From an uncultured Serinicoccus sp. (lineage in GTDB: Bacteria; Actinomycetota; Actinomycetes; Actinomycetales; Dermatophilaceae): DNA of 58,744 bases. Each line of letters starts with the position of its first letter. Positions within the stretch are counted from its first letter, which is position 1. Below, one piece after another: positions 25,611-36,700 of this stretch. Location of the stretch: the NCBI RefSeq assembly GCF_947500995.1, contig NZ_CANMUA010000013.1, positions 1 through 58,744 of the forward strand, read 5' to 3'. A model generated the notes under the pieces. The model was given only the letters and a program-made list of their open reading frames with translations, searched no databases and was not told where the DNA came from. The translations under genes and the position numbers were made by a program.

Positions 25611-26705
25611 GTGACGACGACGAATCCCACGCCGGCCGACCTGCGCCGCTGGCGGCGCCACCTGGCCGACGAGCACGCCAACATGCGTGCCTTCCGCGAC
25701 CTCGCGGCCCGCCGCCAGGGCGAGGAGCGGGCCATCCTCACCGGGTTGGCCGACGCCGAGCAGCGGCACGCCGAGCACTGGGAGAGGCTGCTGGGGGAGC
25801 GGGCGCACCCGGCGCCCCACCCGACCTTCGCCCACCGGCTGCAGACCTGGCTGGCCCGGCGCTTCGGCATGGTCTTCGTGCTCGCGCTGCTCCAGCGGTC
25901 CAAGTCGGACAACCAGTACGCCGGCGAGACCGACGCCGCCTCGTCCATGGCGGCCGACGAGCAGGTGCACGAGGAGGTCCTGCGGGGCCTCGCGGCACGA
26001 GGCCGGCTGCAGCTGTCCGGCAACTTCCGGGCCGCCGTGTTCGGGGCGAACGACGGGCTGGTGTCCAACCTGGCGCTCATCATGGGCATGGCGGGCACCG
26101 GGGTGTCCGGCGCGGTCGTCCTGGCGGCCGGGATGGCCGGCCTGCTCGCGGGGGCGCTGTCCATGGGGGCCGGTGAGTACATCTCGGTGCGGTCCGCCCG
26201 CGAGCTGCTCGCCGCCTCCCAGCCCGCCCAGGGCACCCGGGAGGCCCTGGGGGCCCTCGACCTGCAGGCCAACGAGCTGGAGCTGGTCTACCGCGCCCGC
26301 GGGCTGGACCGGGACCAGGCGCGGACGCGTGCCGCGAGCGTCCTGGGCCAGGTGGAGGCGGCCGGCCGGGCGCCCCGCGACGCCGTGCCGGTCGCCGCCA
26401 CCGACGCCGACGAGCAGGACGCCGTGCTCAACCCCTGGGGGGCGGCGCTGGCCAGCTTCGGGTTCTTCGCCTCCGGGGCGCTCATCCCGGTGCTGCCCTA
26501 CCTGCTCGGTCTGACTGGGTATGCCGCGGCCGGGGTCGCCATGCTCGCCGTCGGGGTCGCGCTGCTGGTGACCGGTGGTGTCGTGGGGGTGCTGTCCGGC
26601 GCCTCGCCCCTGGGCCGGGGCGTGCGCCAGCTGCTCATCGGCTACGGCGCCGCGGTCGCGACCTACCTGCTGGGGCTGGCCTTCGGGGCGGCCGGGATCG
26701 GCTGA
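25611..26705 (+). CDS. Erythrin-VIT1 fusion: ferritin-like domain plus CCC1/VIT1 metal transporter
   Basis: A 364-residue membrane protein likely exporting or storing Fe2+ or Mn2+. The N-terminal ferritin-like four-helix domain (about 8-135) has EHANMRAFRDLAARRQGEE, DAEQRHAEHW and MAADEQVHEEVL, with Glu/His metal ligands. The C-terminal VIT1/CCC1 part (about 140-362) has FGANDGLVSNLALIMGMAG, LSMGAGEYISVRSARELL and three further membrane helices. The same fusion (MbfA type) exports iron in alpha-proteobacteria. Start GTG 25611: TAGACT ends eight bases upstream, supporting a leaderless message. Confidence 0.92.
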   Translation: MTTTNPTPADLRRWRRHLADEHANMRAFRDLAARRQGEERAILTGLADAEQRHAEHWERLLGERAHPAPHPTFAHRLQTWLARRFGMVFVLALLQRSKSDNQYAGETDAASSMAADEQVHEEVLRGLAARGRLQLSGNFRAAVFGANDGLVSNLALIMGMAGTGVSGAVVLAAGMAGLLAGALSMGAGEYISVRSARELLAASQPAQGTREALGALDLQANELELVYRARGLDRDQARTRAASVLGQVEAAGRAPRDAVPVAATDADEQDAVLNPWGAALASFGFFASGALIPVLPYLLGLTGYAAAGVAMLAVGVALLVTGGVVGVLSGASPLGRGVRQLLIGYGAAVATYLLGLAFGAAGIG

Positions 26706-26707
26706 CG

Positions 26708-26764
26708 CATCCGGCGCGGGCTGAGCGCGCGTCCGGTGCGGGCTGAGCGCGCGTCCGGTGCGGG

Positions 26765-26773
<9 letters not shown>
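26708..26773. repeat. 22-bp direct repeat, three copies
   Basis: Three adjacent copies of a 22-base unit (CGTCCGGTGCGGGCTGAGCGCG in the middle copy, read as CGTCCGGTGCG plus GGCTGAGCGCG). The first differs at two positions and the third near its end. The array fills the gap between the convergent VIT1 and MBL genes, and the third copy contains the MBL stop codon. CGCG/GCGC segments could form a weak terminator hairpin. Confidence 0.8.
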
Positions 26774-28944
<2,171 letters not shown>

Positions 28945-28964
28945 GCCCGCGGGCCACCGCGGGC
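28945..28964 (+). terminator. Hairpin terminator after guaB1
   Basis: GCCCGCGG and CCGCGGGC form a perfect 8-base stem with a GCCA loop directly after the guaB1 stop codon. A second small stem (ACCCCG/CGGGGT near 28998-29013) borders the convergent ppgK stop, so the pair may separate the two genes. No U-tract, as usual in this G+C range. Confidence 0.5.
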
Positions 28965-29013
28965 ACCCGGACGTCGGCGGTCGCGCCGGGGCGCGGCATA
29001 CCCCGTGACGGGG

Positions 29014-29775
29014 TCAGCTCAGGTGCTTGGCCTGCCAGGCGGCGCCGATGATGCCGGCGTCGTTCTTGAGCATGGCGGGCACGATGGGGGCCCGCGTGTG
29101 CAGGAGCGGGAGGTACTTGTCCGCCTTCTTCGACACGCCCCCGCCCACGATGATGAGGTCGGGCCACAGCAGGTCCTCGACGTGGGAGTAGTAGCGCTGC
29201 AGCCGCTCGGCCCACTCCTCCCAGGAGAGGTCCTCGTCCTCCCGGGCGCTGCTGGCGGCGCGGGTCTCGGCGTCGTGGCCGTCCAGCTCGAGGTGCCCCA
29301 GCTCGGTGTTGGGCAGCAGCTCGCCGTCCATGAAGAGCGCGGTGCCGATGCCGGTGCCCAGGGTGGTGAGCAGGACCACGCCGTCGTTGCCGCGCCCGGC
29401 GCCGTAGTGCATCTCCGCGACCCCGGCCGCGTCGGCGTCGTTCATGACGTGCACCCGGCGGCCCACCGCCTTGCTGAAGAGGTGGTCGGCGTCGGTGCCG
29501 ATCCAGGACGGGTCGATGTTGGCGGCCGTCCGGACGGTGCCGTGGTGGACCACGGCGGGCACGGTGATGCCGAGGGGGGCATGCTTGTCGAGATCTCCGG
29601 CGAACTTCTCGACGATCTCGGCGACCACCTCCGCCACAGCATCCGGCGTCGACTCCTCCGGGGTGGGGATGCGCTGACGGTCGGTGGCGAACTCACCGAC
29701 CTCGAGGTCGACCGGTGCTCCCTTGATCCCGCTGCCCCCGATGTCGATCCCGAGGACGTCGTGCTTCTTGCCCAT
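29014..29775 (-). CDS. ppgK: Polyphosphate glucokinase
   Basis: Phosphorylates glucose to glucose-6-phosphate using polyphosphate (and ATP). The 253-residue ROK-family protein has the phosphate loop VLGIDIGGSGIKGAPVDLE, the catalytic region MNDADAAGVAEMHYGAGRG (Asp of NDAD) and TLGTGIGTALF, and ends IIVGGGVSKKADKYLPLL...LKNDAGIIGAA. The Lys/Arg-rich stretch and actinobacterial length fit Ppgk. Start ATG 29775 has GGAGGAAG in good position. The map gene lies 76 bases upstream on the same strand with a GTATGCC word between. Confidence 0.92.
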   Translation of the reverse strand: MGKKHDVLGIDIGGSGIKGAPVDLEVGEFATDRQRIPTPEESTPDAVAEVVAEIVEKFAGDLDKHAPLGITVPAVVHHGTVRTAANIDPSWIGTDADHLFSKAVGRRVHVMNDADAAGVAEMHYGAGRGNDGVVLLTTLGTGIGTALFMDGELLPNTELGHLELDGHDAETRAASSAREDEDLSWEEWAERLQRYYSHVEDLLWPDLIIVGGGVSKKADKYLPLLHTRAPIVPAMLKNDAGIIGAAWQAKHLS

Positions 29776-29851
29776 GCTTCCTCCCACGTGGTGACGGACC
29801 ACCGAGTATGCCGTGCCTCGGGTCGGCACGGTCCGTGGACCGGCGCCGCGG

Positions 29852-30712
29852 TCAGGGGAGGGTGAGGATCTCGGCGCCGTCGTCGGTGATCAGCAGGGTG
29901 TGCTCGAACTGCGCCGAGGGCCGGCCGTCCGCGGTGAGGATCGTCCAGCCGTCCTCCCACTCGGTCCACTCGGGGGTGCCGAGGTTGAGCATCGGCTCGA
30001 TGGTGAAGGTCATGCCGGGCTCGATGAGGGTGTCGTAGTCCGGGGCCGCGTCGTAGTGGGGGATGACCAGCCCGGAGTGGAAGGCCTCGCCGACACCGTG
30101 GCCGGTGTAGTCCCGGACCACGCCGTAGCCGAACCGGCTCGCGTAGCTCTCGATGACCCGGCCGATGACGTTGATCTCGCGCCCCGGCCGCGCCGCGCGA
30201 ATCGCGCGCGCCAACGCCTCCTGCGTCCGCTCGACCAGCAGGCGGGTCTCCTCGGCGACCTCCCCGCACAGGAACGTCGCGTTGTTGTCGCCGTGCACCC
30301 CGCCGATGTATGCCGTGATGTCGATGTTGCAGATGTCGCCCTCGCGCAGCTCCCGGTCGTCGGGGATGCCGTGGCAGATGACCTCGTTGACCGAGGTGCA
30401 CAGCGACTTCGGGAACCCGCGGTAGCCCAGGGTCGAGGGGTAGGCGCCGTGGTCGAGCAGGAACTCGTGGCCGGCCCGGTCGATGGCGTCCGTCGTCATC
30501 CCGGGACGCACCATCTCCCCGCACAGCGCCAGCGCCTGCGCGGCCAGCCGCCCGGCGTGCCGCATCGCCTCGATCCTCTCGGCGTCCTTGACCTCCGAGC
30601 CGCGGAACGGCGCAGGTGCCGGCCGGTCGACGTACTCCGGGCGGTCGATCGAGGCGGGCACCGGCAGGCGGGGGCTGACACGTCCGGGGGCGATCGGGGC
30701 GAGGGTGGGCAT
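29852..30712 (-). CDS. map: Type I methionine aminopeptidase
   Basis: Removes the initiator Met from nascent proteins. The 286-residue pita-bread enzyme has metal ligands in [17 protein letters not shown] (two Asp), [18 protein letters not shown] (His), TFTIEPMLN (Glu) and SAQFEHTLL (Glu), and substrate His in NEVICHGIP. It has an N-terminal extension of about 40 residues with Pro-rich [13 protein letters not shown], as in actinobacterial MapA, thought to contact the ribosome. I choose ATG 30712 because TACGAT lies exactly seven bases before it; ATG 30721 would be inside that promoter. Confidence 0.93.
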   Translation of the reverse strand: MPTLAPIAPGRVSPRLPVPASIDRPEYVDRPAPAPFRGSEVKDAERIEAMRHAGRLAAQALALCGEMVRPGMTTDAIDRAGHEFLLDHGAYPSTLGYRGFPKSLCTSVNEVICHGIPDDRELREGDICNIDITAYIGGVHGDNNATFLCGEVAEETRLLVERTQEALARAIRAARPGREINVIGRVIESYASRFGYGVVRDYTGHGVGEAFHSGLVIPHYDAAPDYDTLIEPGMTFTIEPMLNLGTPEWTEWEDGWTILTADGRPSAQFEHTLLITDDGAEILTLP

Positions 30713-30778
30713 AGGGTCCATCGTAGGTGCCGTGCCTCCCGCCGGAGGCATGCCGTCGAGAGCACGTGGAGGCGAGCG

Positions 30779-30988
30779 ATGCAGTACTGGTACAACACCA
30801 AGAGCGGCCAGGTGGAGTCCGAGGTGGACGACGAGCGGGCCCGCAGCGCCGACCTGCTCGGCCCCTACGCCAGCGAGGGCGAGGCCGCGCGCGCGCTCGA
30901 GATCGCCCGGGAGAAGACCGAGCGCTGGGACGAGGAGGAGCGCGAGGACGACAACTGGGACAACAACCCGTTCAACGACCAGGGCTGA
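30779..30988 (+). CDS. Small acidic SPOR-like protein, 69 aa
   Basis: A short cytoplasmic protein: [15 protein letters not shown], then [29 protein letters not shown], ending in an Asp/Glu/Asn-rich tail. The YNTKSGQVE...GPY...EAARAL pattern resembles the SPOR-like small proteins annotated near map in actinobacteria, with two beta strands and one helix. A clear GTGGAGG site precedes the ATG by eight bases. It is divergent from map. Function unknown. Confidence 0.75.
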   Translation: MQYWYNTKSGQVESEVDDERARSADLLGPYASEGEAARALEIAREKTERWDEEEREDDNWDNNPFNDQG

Positions 30989-31027
30989 CCCGGGCGGCCG
31001 CAGCCGGCGTCGGGGGAGAGGGCGGGC

Positions 31028-32029
31028 TCAGCGGTGCAGCTGCGGCAGCACCTCGCGGCCGAACACCTCGAGCCACTCCTGCTGGTTGCGCCCGACGTTG
31101 TGCAGGTAGACCCGGTCGAAGCCGAGGTCGAGCAGGCTCTGGATGTGCTGACGGTGCACGTCCGGGTCGGAGGAGATGACCATCCGGCCCTCGAAGTCCT
31201 CCGGTCGCACGAGCTGGGCCATCGCGGCGAAGTCGTGCGGTGAGCGGATGTCGGCCTTGCCGAACTTCATCCCCCCGTTGGGCCACTCGCGCACCGCGTT
31301 GTCCAGCGCCTCCTCGTCGGTCGGGGCCCACGACAGGTGCAGCTGCAGGACCTTGGGCATGGTGTCGGGGTCCTTGCCCACCTCCCGGGCCCCGTCGGCG
31401 AACTTCCCCAGCAGCATCTCGATCTTCTCCGGCGGGGCGCCGACGGTGATGATGCCGTCCGCGTGCCGGCCGGTCTTCCTCGCGTTGACCGGGCCCGCGG
31501 TCGCGACGAGGATCGGCGGCGCCTCGTCCGGCATGGTCCACAGCCGGGTGGTCTCCATCCGGAAGAACTCGCCGGCGAACTTCGTGTCCTTGCCTTCCAG
31601 GGACGCCCGGAAGAGCTGCGTGATGAGGTCGACGGCCTCGAACATCCGGCGCGAGCGCTCGCCGGCCTCCGGCCAGTAGCCGCCGAGCACGTGCTCGTTG
31701 AGCGCCTCGCCCGCGCCCACCCCGAGCCAGGTGCGCCCGGCATACATCGCCTCCAGGGTGGCGGCGGCCTGCGCGACGACGGCCGGGTGCCAGCGGAAGC
31801 TGGGGCAGACCACGCCGGGGCCGAGGTCGCCGGTGGTGCGCTCACCGACCGCGGTGAGGACGTTCCAGACGAAGGCGGACTGCCCCTGCGAGGGCACCCA
31901 CGGCGCGAAGTGGTCGGCGGCCATGCACCCGGAGAAGCCGTGCTCCTCGGCCGCGGCGGTGAGCGCCACCGCCTCGGAGGGGTGGAACTGCTCCAGCATC
32001 GCGGCATACCCGACCGTGAGTTCGCTCAT
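31028..32029 (-). CDS. F420-dependent LLM-class oxidoreductase
   Basis: A 333-residue luciferase-like TIM barrel resembling F420-dependent glucose-6-phosphate dehydrogenase and its relatives. Landmarks: LTAAAEEHGFSGCMAADHFAPW with the catalytic His of ADHF, GERTTGDLGPGVVCPSFRWHPAVVAQAAATLE, RTWLGVGAGEALNEH and PPILVATAGPVNARKTG. The cofactor F420 is inferred from the class. No F420 biosynthesis gene is in the window. TACGCT lies seven bases before the ATG (leaderless), overlapping a GTATGCC word. Confidence 0.87.
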   Translation of the reverse strand: MSELTVGYAAMLEQFHPSEAVALTAAAEEHGFSGCMAADHFAPWVPSQGQSAFVWNVLTAVGERTTGDLGPGVVCPSFRWHPAVVAQAAATLEAMYAGRTWLGVGAGEALNEHVLGGYWPEAGERSRRMFEAVDLITQLFRASLEGKDTKFAGEFFRMETTRLWTMPDEAPPILVATAGPVNARKTGRHADGIITVGAPPEKIEMLLGKFADGAREVGKDPDTMPKVLQLHLSWAPTDEEALDNAVREWPNGGMKFGKADIRSPHDFAAMAQLVRPEDFEGRMVISSDPDVHRQHIQSLLDLGFDRVYLHNVGRNQQEWLEVFGREVLPQLHR

Positions 32030-32086
32030 GCTGCTCAGCGTATGCCTCGTCCCCGGCGCCCGCAGCGCCCCGGTAGCGTGCCCCGG

Positions 32087-32434
32087 GTGGACGAGGTGCT
32101 GGTCGAGCGGGTGCTGCGCGCGGTCGAGCAGGTGCCGCCCGGACGGGTGGTGAGCTACGGCGACCTCGCCGCGCTCGTGGGCATCGGCCCCCGCCAGGTC
32201 GGCTCCATCCTGCGGCACTGGGGCGACAACGTCACCTGGTGGCGGGTGACCAGCCACGCGGGCGACTTCCACGCCGACCTGCTCGCCCGGGCGCGGCCGC
32301 ACTGGGACGAGGAGGGGATCCGGGTCAAGCCCAACGGTCTGGGGTGCCGCATCACGGACTACCGGGCCGACCTGAGCGCCCTCGCCCGGGACTACGCCCG
32401 GGCCACGGCGGACCTCGCCGATGGGGCAGGATGA
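32087..32434 (+). CDS. Alkyltransferase-like (ATL) MGMT-fold protein
   Basis: A 115-residue protein of the O6-alkylguanine-transferase DNA-binding fold: VDEVLVERVLRAVEQVPPGRVVSYGDLAALVGIGPRQVGSIL holds the helix-turn-helix and Arg finger. The acceptor motif PCHRV is replaced by TWWRVTSHAGDF, so it has no acceptor Cys; Trp there is the mark of ATL proteins, which flag O6-alkylguanine for nucleotide excision repair. I choose GTG 32087 because TAGCGT lies seven bases upstream; ATG 32042 falls inside the promoter of the divergent gene. glnA2 follows after four bases. Confidence 0.85.
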   Translation: MDEVLVERVLRAVEQVPPGRVVSYGDLAALVGIGPRQVGSILRHWGDNVTWWRVTSHAGDFHADLLARARPHWDEEGIRVKPNGLGCRITDYRADLSALARDYARATADLADGAG

Positions 32435-32438
32435 GGTC

Positions 32439-33767
32439 ATGAACCGCCAGCAGGAGTATGTCCTCCGCACCATCGAGGAGAGGGACATCCGGTTCGTCCG
32501 GCTCTGGTTCACCGACCTCATGGGCACCCTGAAGTCGGTGGCCGTCGCCCCGGCCGAGCTGGAGCAGGCCTTCACCGAGGGCATCGGCATCGACGGCAGC
32601 GTCATCGAGGGCTTCACCCGGGTCTACGAGGCCGACATGATCGTCCAGCCCGACGCCGACACCTTCCAGGTGCTGCCCTGGCGCGACCGTACGGCCCGGA
32701 TGTTCTGCGACATCAACATGCCCGACGGCACGCCGGCGGCGACCGACTCGCGCAACATCCTCCGGCGGACCCTGGACCGGGCCGGCGAGCAGGGGTTCAC
32801 CTTCTACACCCACCCCGAGATCGAGTTCTACCTCTTCAAGGAGCCCTACGACCGCACCCTCGGCCCGGTCCCGGTGGACCAGGCGGGCTACTTCGACCAC
32901 GTCGCCCGCGGCGACGGGCACGACTTCCGGCGCGGGGCGATCGAGATGCTCGAGCAGATGGGCATCTCCGTGGAGTTCAGCCACCACGAGGGCGGACCCG
33001 GCCAGCAGGAGATCGACCTGCGCTACGCCGACGCCCTGTCGATGGCGGACAACATCATGACCTTCCGCACGGTGGTGCGGGAGGTGGCGCTGCACGAGAA
33101 GGCGTTCGCGACCTTCATGCCCAAGCCGCTCGCCCAGCACCCCGGGTCGGGCATGCACACCCACGTCTCCCTCTTCGAGGGCGACAGCAACGCGTTCTAC
33201 GAGCCGGGCGCCGACTACGAGCTCTCCCAGACCGGTCGCCGCTTCATGGCGGGGGTCCTGGCGCACAGCCGGGAGATCTGCGCCGTGACCAACCAGTGGG
33301 TCAACTCCTACAAGCGCCTGTGGGGCGGCGGGGAGGCCCCTGCCCACGTCTGCTGGGGGCACAACAACCGCTCCGCCCTGGCCCGCGTCCCGATGTACTC
33401 CGTCGGTCGCGGTCACTCCCGACGGGTCGAGGTGCGCTCGATCGACGCGGCCTGCAACCCCTACCTCACCTACGCCCTCGTGCTGGCCTCCGGCCTGCGG
33501 GGGATCAAGGAGGGCTACGACCTGCCGCCGGAGGCCGAGGACGACGTCTGGGTGCTCACCGACGCCGAGCGGCGGGCCATGGGCATCGACCCGCTGCCGC
33601 AGAGCCTCGGCGAGGCGGTCGCGGTGATGGAGGGCTCGGAGCTGGCGGCCGAGGTGCTCGGCGAGCAGGTCTTCGACTTCTACCTGCGCAACAAGTGGCA
33701 GGAGTGGGGCGACTACCGCTCCCAGGTCACGCAGTTCGAGCTGGACCGCTACCTGCTCCACCTGTGA
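32439..33767 (+). CDS. glnA2: Glutamine synthetase type I, GlnA2 class
   Basis: Makes glutamine, or a related gamma-glutamyl amide, from glutamate, ATP and ammonia or an amine. The 442 residues contain IRFVRLWFTDLMGTLKSVAV, the Asp-50 loop region GIDGSVIEGFTRVYEADM, THPEIEFYLF, the Glu flap region SGMHTHVSLFEG, the ATP motif NSYKRLWGGGEAP and the late EVRSIDAACNPYLTYA. Length and adjacency to glnE match the actinobacterial glnA2-glnE pair. It keeps a Tyr in KEGYDLPPEAEDD, where type I-beta enzymes are adenylylated. ATG 32439 gives the family N-terminus; CAGGAT lies six bases upstream. Confidence 0.93.
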   Translation: MNRQQEYVLRTIEERDIRFVRLWFTDLMGTLKSVAVAPAELEQAFTEGIGIDGSVIEGFTRVYEADMIVQPDADTFQVLPWRDRTARMFCDINMPDGTPAATDSRNILRRTLDRAGEQGFTFYTHPEIEFYLFKEPYDRTLGPVPVDQAGYFDHVARGDGHDFRRGAIEMLEQMGISVEFSHHEGGPGQQEIDLRYADALSMADNIMTFRTVVREVALHEKAFATFMPKPLAQHPGSGMHTHVSLFEGDSNAFYEPGADYELSQTGRRFMAGVLAHSREICAVTNQWVNSYKRLWGGGEAPAHVCWGHNNRSALARVPMYSVGRGHSRRVEVRSIDAACNPYLTYALVLASGLRGIKEGYDLPPEAEDDVWVLTDAERRAMGIDPLPQSLGEAVAVMEGSELAAEVLGEQVFDFYLRNKWQEWGDYRSQVTQFELDRYLLHL

Positions 33768-33781
33768 CCGGAGGGTATGCC

Positions 33782-36700
33782 GTGCCACCACCGGACAGCA
33801 CCCGGCCGGACGCCGCCGTCGACGGGCGACCCCGCAGCGGGAACCGTCCCGGCGGCACGCAGCTCGGGGCCGGTCGGCTCGCCCGCGGTGGCTTCCAGGA
33901 CAGCGGGCGGGCCGGCCGGCTGCTGGAGGAGGTGCTCGGCCGGCTCGGCGATGCCGGCGACGAGCCGGAGATGGACGTCGCGGGGCTGCTCGCGGACCTG
34001 GGGGCGAGCGCCGACCCGGACGCCGCCCTGCTGCTGCTGGTGCGCCTGCTCGACCCGCGGTCGACCGGGGCGGACGGACGGCGCTGCGACGAGGTCACGC
34101 TGCCCGTCGTGCGGGCCGGCGGGGAGCCGCGCCGCCGGCTGCTGTCCCTGCTGGGCGGCTCGGTCGCGCTGGGCGAGACCCTCCTGCGGCACCCCGAGCA
34201 CGTGAGCGACGTCGCGGAGGGGCTCTCCCCGGAGCCGTGGAGCATCGTCGAGGCGGTGCGCGGGCAGCAGGGACGCGCCGGGATGGACGCCCTGCGGGTC
34301 GCCTACCGGTGCCAGCTGCTGCGGGTCGCGACCGCCGACCTCACCTCGCCGGAGCCGGTCACCCTCCTGCCGGCGGTCGGCGGGGCCCTCGCCGACCTCG
34401 CGTCGGCCGCGCTGGAGGGCGCGCTGCTGCTGGCCAGGGCCGAGGTCGAGGACGAGCAGACCTGCGCCCTGACCGTCGTCGCCATGGGCAAGACCGGGGG
34501 CCGCGAGCTCAACTACATCTCCGATGTCGACGTCATCTTCCTGGCCGCCCCACGGTCCGGCGCCCAGGAGTCCGCGGCGCTCGCGGTCGGGGGTCGGCTG
34601 GCCACGGCGGTGATGCGCATCTGCGGGGAGTCCACGTCCGAGGGCGCCCTCTGGCAGGTGGACGCCGCGCTGCGGCCTGAGGGCAAGAACGGTCCGCTCG
34701 TGCGCTCCCTGGACTCGCACCGCGAGTACTACCAGCGGTGGGCCAAGACCTGGGAGTTCCAGGCGCTGCTCAAGGCCCGGGTCGTCGCCGGCGACGGGGA
34801 CCTCGGCCGACGCTGGCTCGAGCTCGTCGAGCCCATGGTGTGGGAGGCGGCGGGCCGGGGGAACTTCGTCGACGAGGTGCAGTCGATGCGCCGCCGGGTC
34901 GAGCAGCACGTCCGCCGCGACGAGGTCGACCGGCAGATCAAGCTGGGACCGGGTGGGTTGCGCGACATCGAGTTCAGCGTGCAGCTCCTGCAGCTCGTGC
35001 ACGGCCGGGCCGACCCCGCCCTCCGCTCCCGGACCACGCTGGAGGCGCTGGCCGCCCTGCGCGACGGGGGCTACGTGGGGCGGGAGGACGCCCAGGCGCT
35101 GGACGAGGCATACCGGCTGCTGCGGTGCCTGGAGCACCGCGTGCAGCTGCACCGGATGAAGCGCACCCATCTCATGCCGACGGGGGAGGCCGACCTGCGG
35201 CGTCTCGGGCGCTCCCTGGGGGAGCGCGGGGACGCCGACCGGGCGGTCCTGCAGCGCTGGAAGGGGGTACGCCGCGAGGTCCGGCGTCTCCACGAGCGGC
35301 TGTTCTACCGTCCGCTGCTGTCGGCGGTGGCGCGGCTGTCGTCCGACGAGGCGCGGCTCTCGCCCGAGGCGGCCCGCGCGCGGCTGGCCGCGCTCGGCTT
35401 CCGCGACCCGGCCGGCGCGATGCGCCACCTGGAGGCGCTGACCGAGGGCGTGAGCCGCCGGGCCACGATCCAGCGACACCTGCTCCCGGTCATGCTGTCC
35501 TGGTTCGCCGACGGGGCCGACCCCGACGCCGGGCTGCTGGCCTTCCGCCGGATCAGCGACGCGCTCGGCACCACCCACTGGTACCTCGGGATGCTGCGCG
35601 ACGAGGGCAGCGCCGCCCAGCGGCTGGCCCGGGTGCTCTCCTCCAGCCGGTATGCCGTGGACCTGCTCATCCGGAGCCCGGAGACGGTGGCCCTGCTCGG
35701 GGACGAGGCGGAGCTGGTGGCGCCCGACAAGGACGCCCTGGTGGCCCGGATGACCGCCGCCGCGACCCGGCAGGAGAGCGCCGGGGAGGCCTTCGCCTCC
35801 GTCCGCTCGGTGCGGGCCAGGGAGCTGGTGCGGATCGTGCTGGGCGACCTGGCGGCCGGCTGGGAGGGGCCGCTGGTGCGCCAGGCCCTCAGCGACCTCA
35901 CCGACGCCTACCTCGAGGGGGCGCTCGGGGTGGCGACCCGCCGGGTGCTGGCCCGCCGGGGGGAGGAGGCCGCCGCGGCGCTGCTCCTCGTCGGGATGGG
36001 GCGCCTCGGTGGCCGTGAGGTCGGCTACGCCAGCGACGCGGACGTCATGTTCGTCTACGAGCCGCTCCCGGAGGCATCGGCGGAGCTGGCGGCGGAGCAG
36101 GCGGTCGAGATCGTCACCGAGCTGCGCAAGGGTCTCACCGGTCCCGGCCCCGACCCGGTCCTCGAGCTGGACGCCGGCCTGCGCCCCGAGGGCAAGGCCG
36201 GACCGCTCGTGCGCAGCCTGGAGGGGTACCGCAGCTACTACGAGCGCTGGTCGGCCGGCTGGGAGTCCCAGGCCCTGCTGCGGGCGCGCCCCGTGGCCGG
36301 GGATGCCGGTCTCGGGGAGGCCTTCGCCGAGATGGTCCGTCCCCTGCGGTGGCCGGACGGAGGGATCGACGACGCCGCGGTCCGGGAGATCCGCAAGCTC
36401 AAGGCCCGCATGGAGGCCGAGCGGCTGCCCCGCGGCGCGGACCCCCGGACCCACCTCAAGCTGGGCATGGGCGGGCTGTCGGACGTGGAGTGGGTGGCCC
36501 AGCTGCTGCAGCTGCAGCACGCCCACGACCATCCCGGCCTCCGGACGACCAGCACCATCGAGGCGCTCCGTGCGGCGGGCGAGGCGGGGCTGCTCTCGGA
36601 CCAGGACCAGGTGCCGTTGGTCCAGGCCTGGTGCGTCGCCTCCCAGCTGCGCGACGCCGGCATCGTGTGGCGGGGACGTCCGGTCGACAGCGTGCCCAGC

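Noticed and set aside
32042-32086. ATG 32042 as the start of the ATL gene
   Set aside because: It lies inside the -10 box of the divergent LLM gene and has no ribosome site; GTG 32087 has a TAGCGT box at the leaderless distance and matches the family N-terminus.
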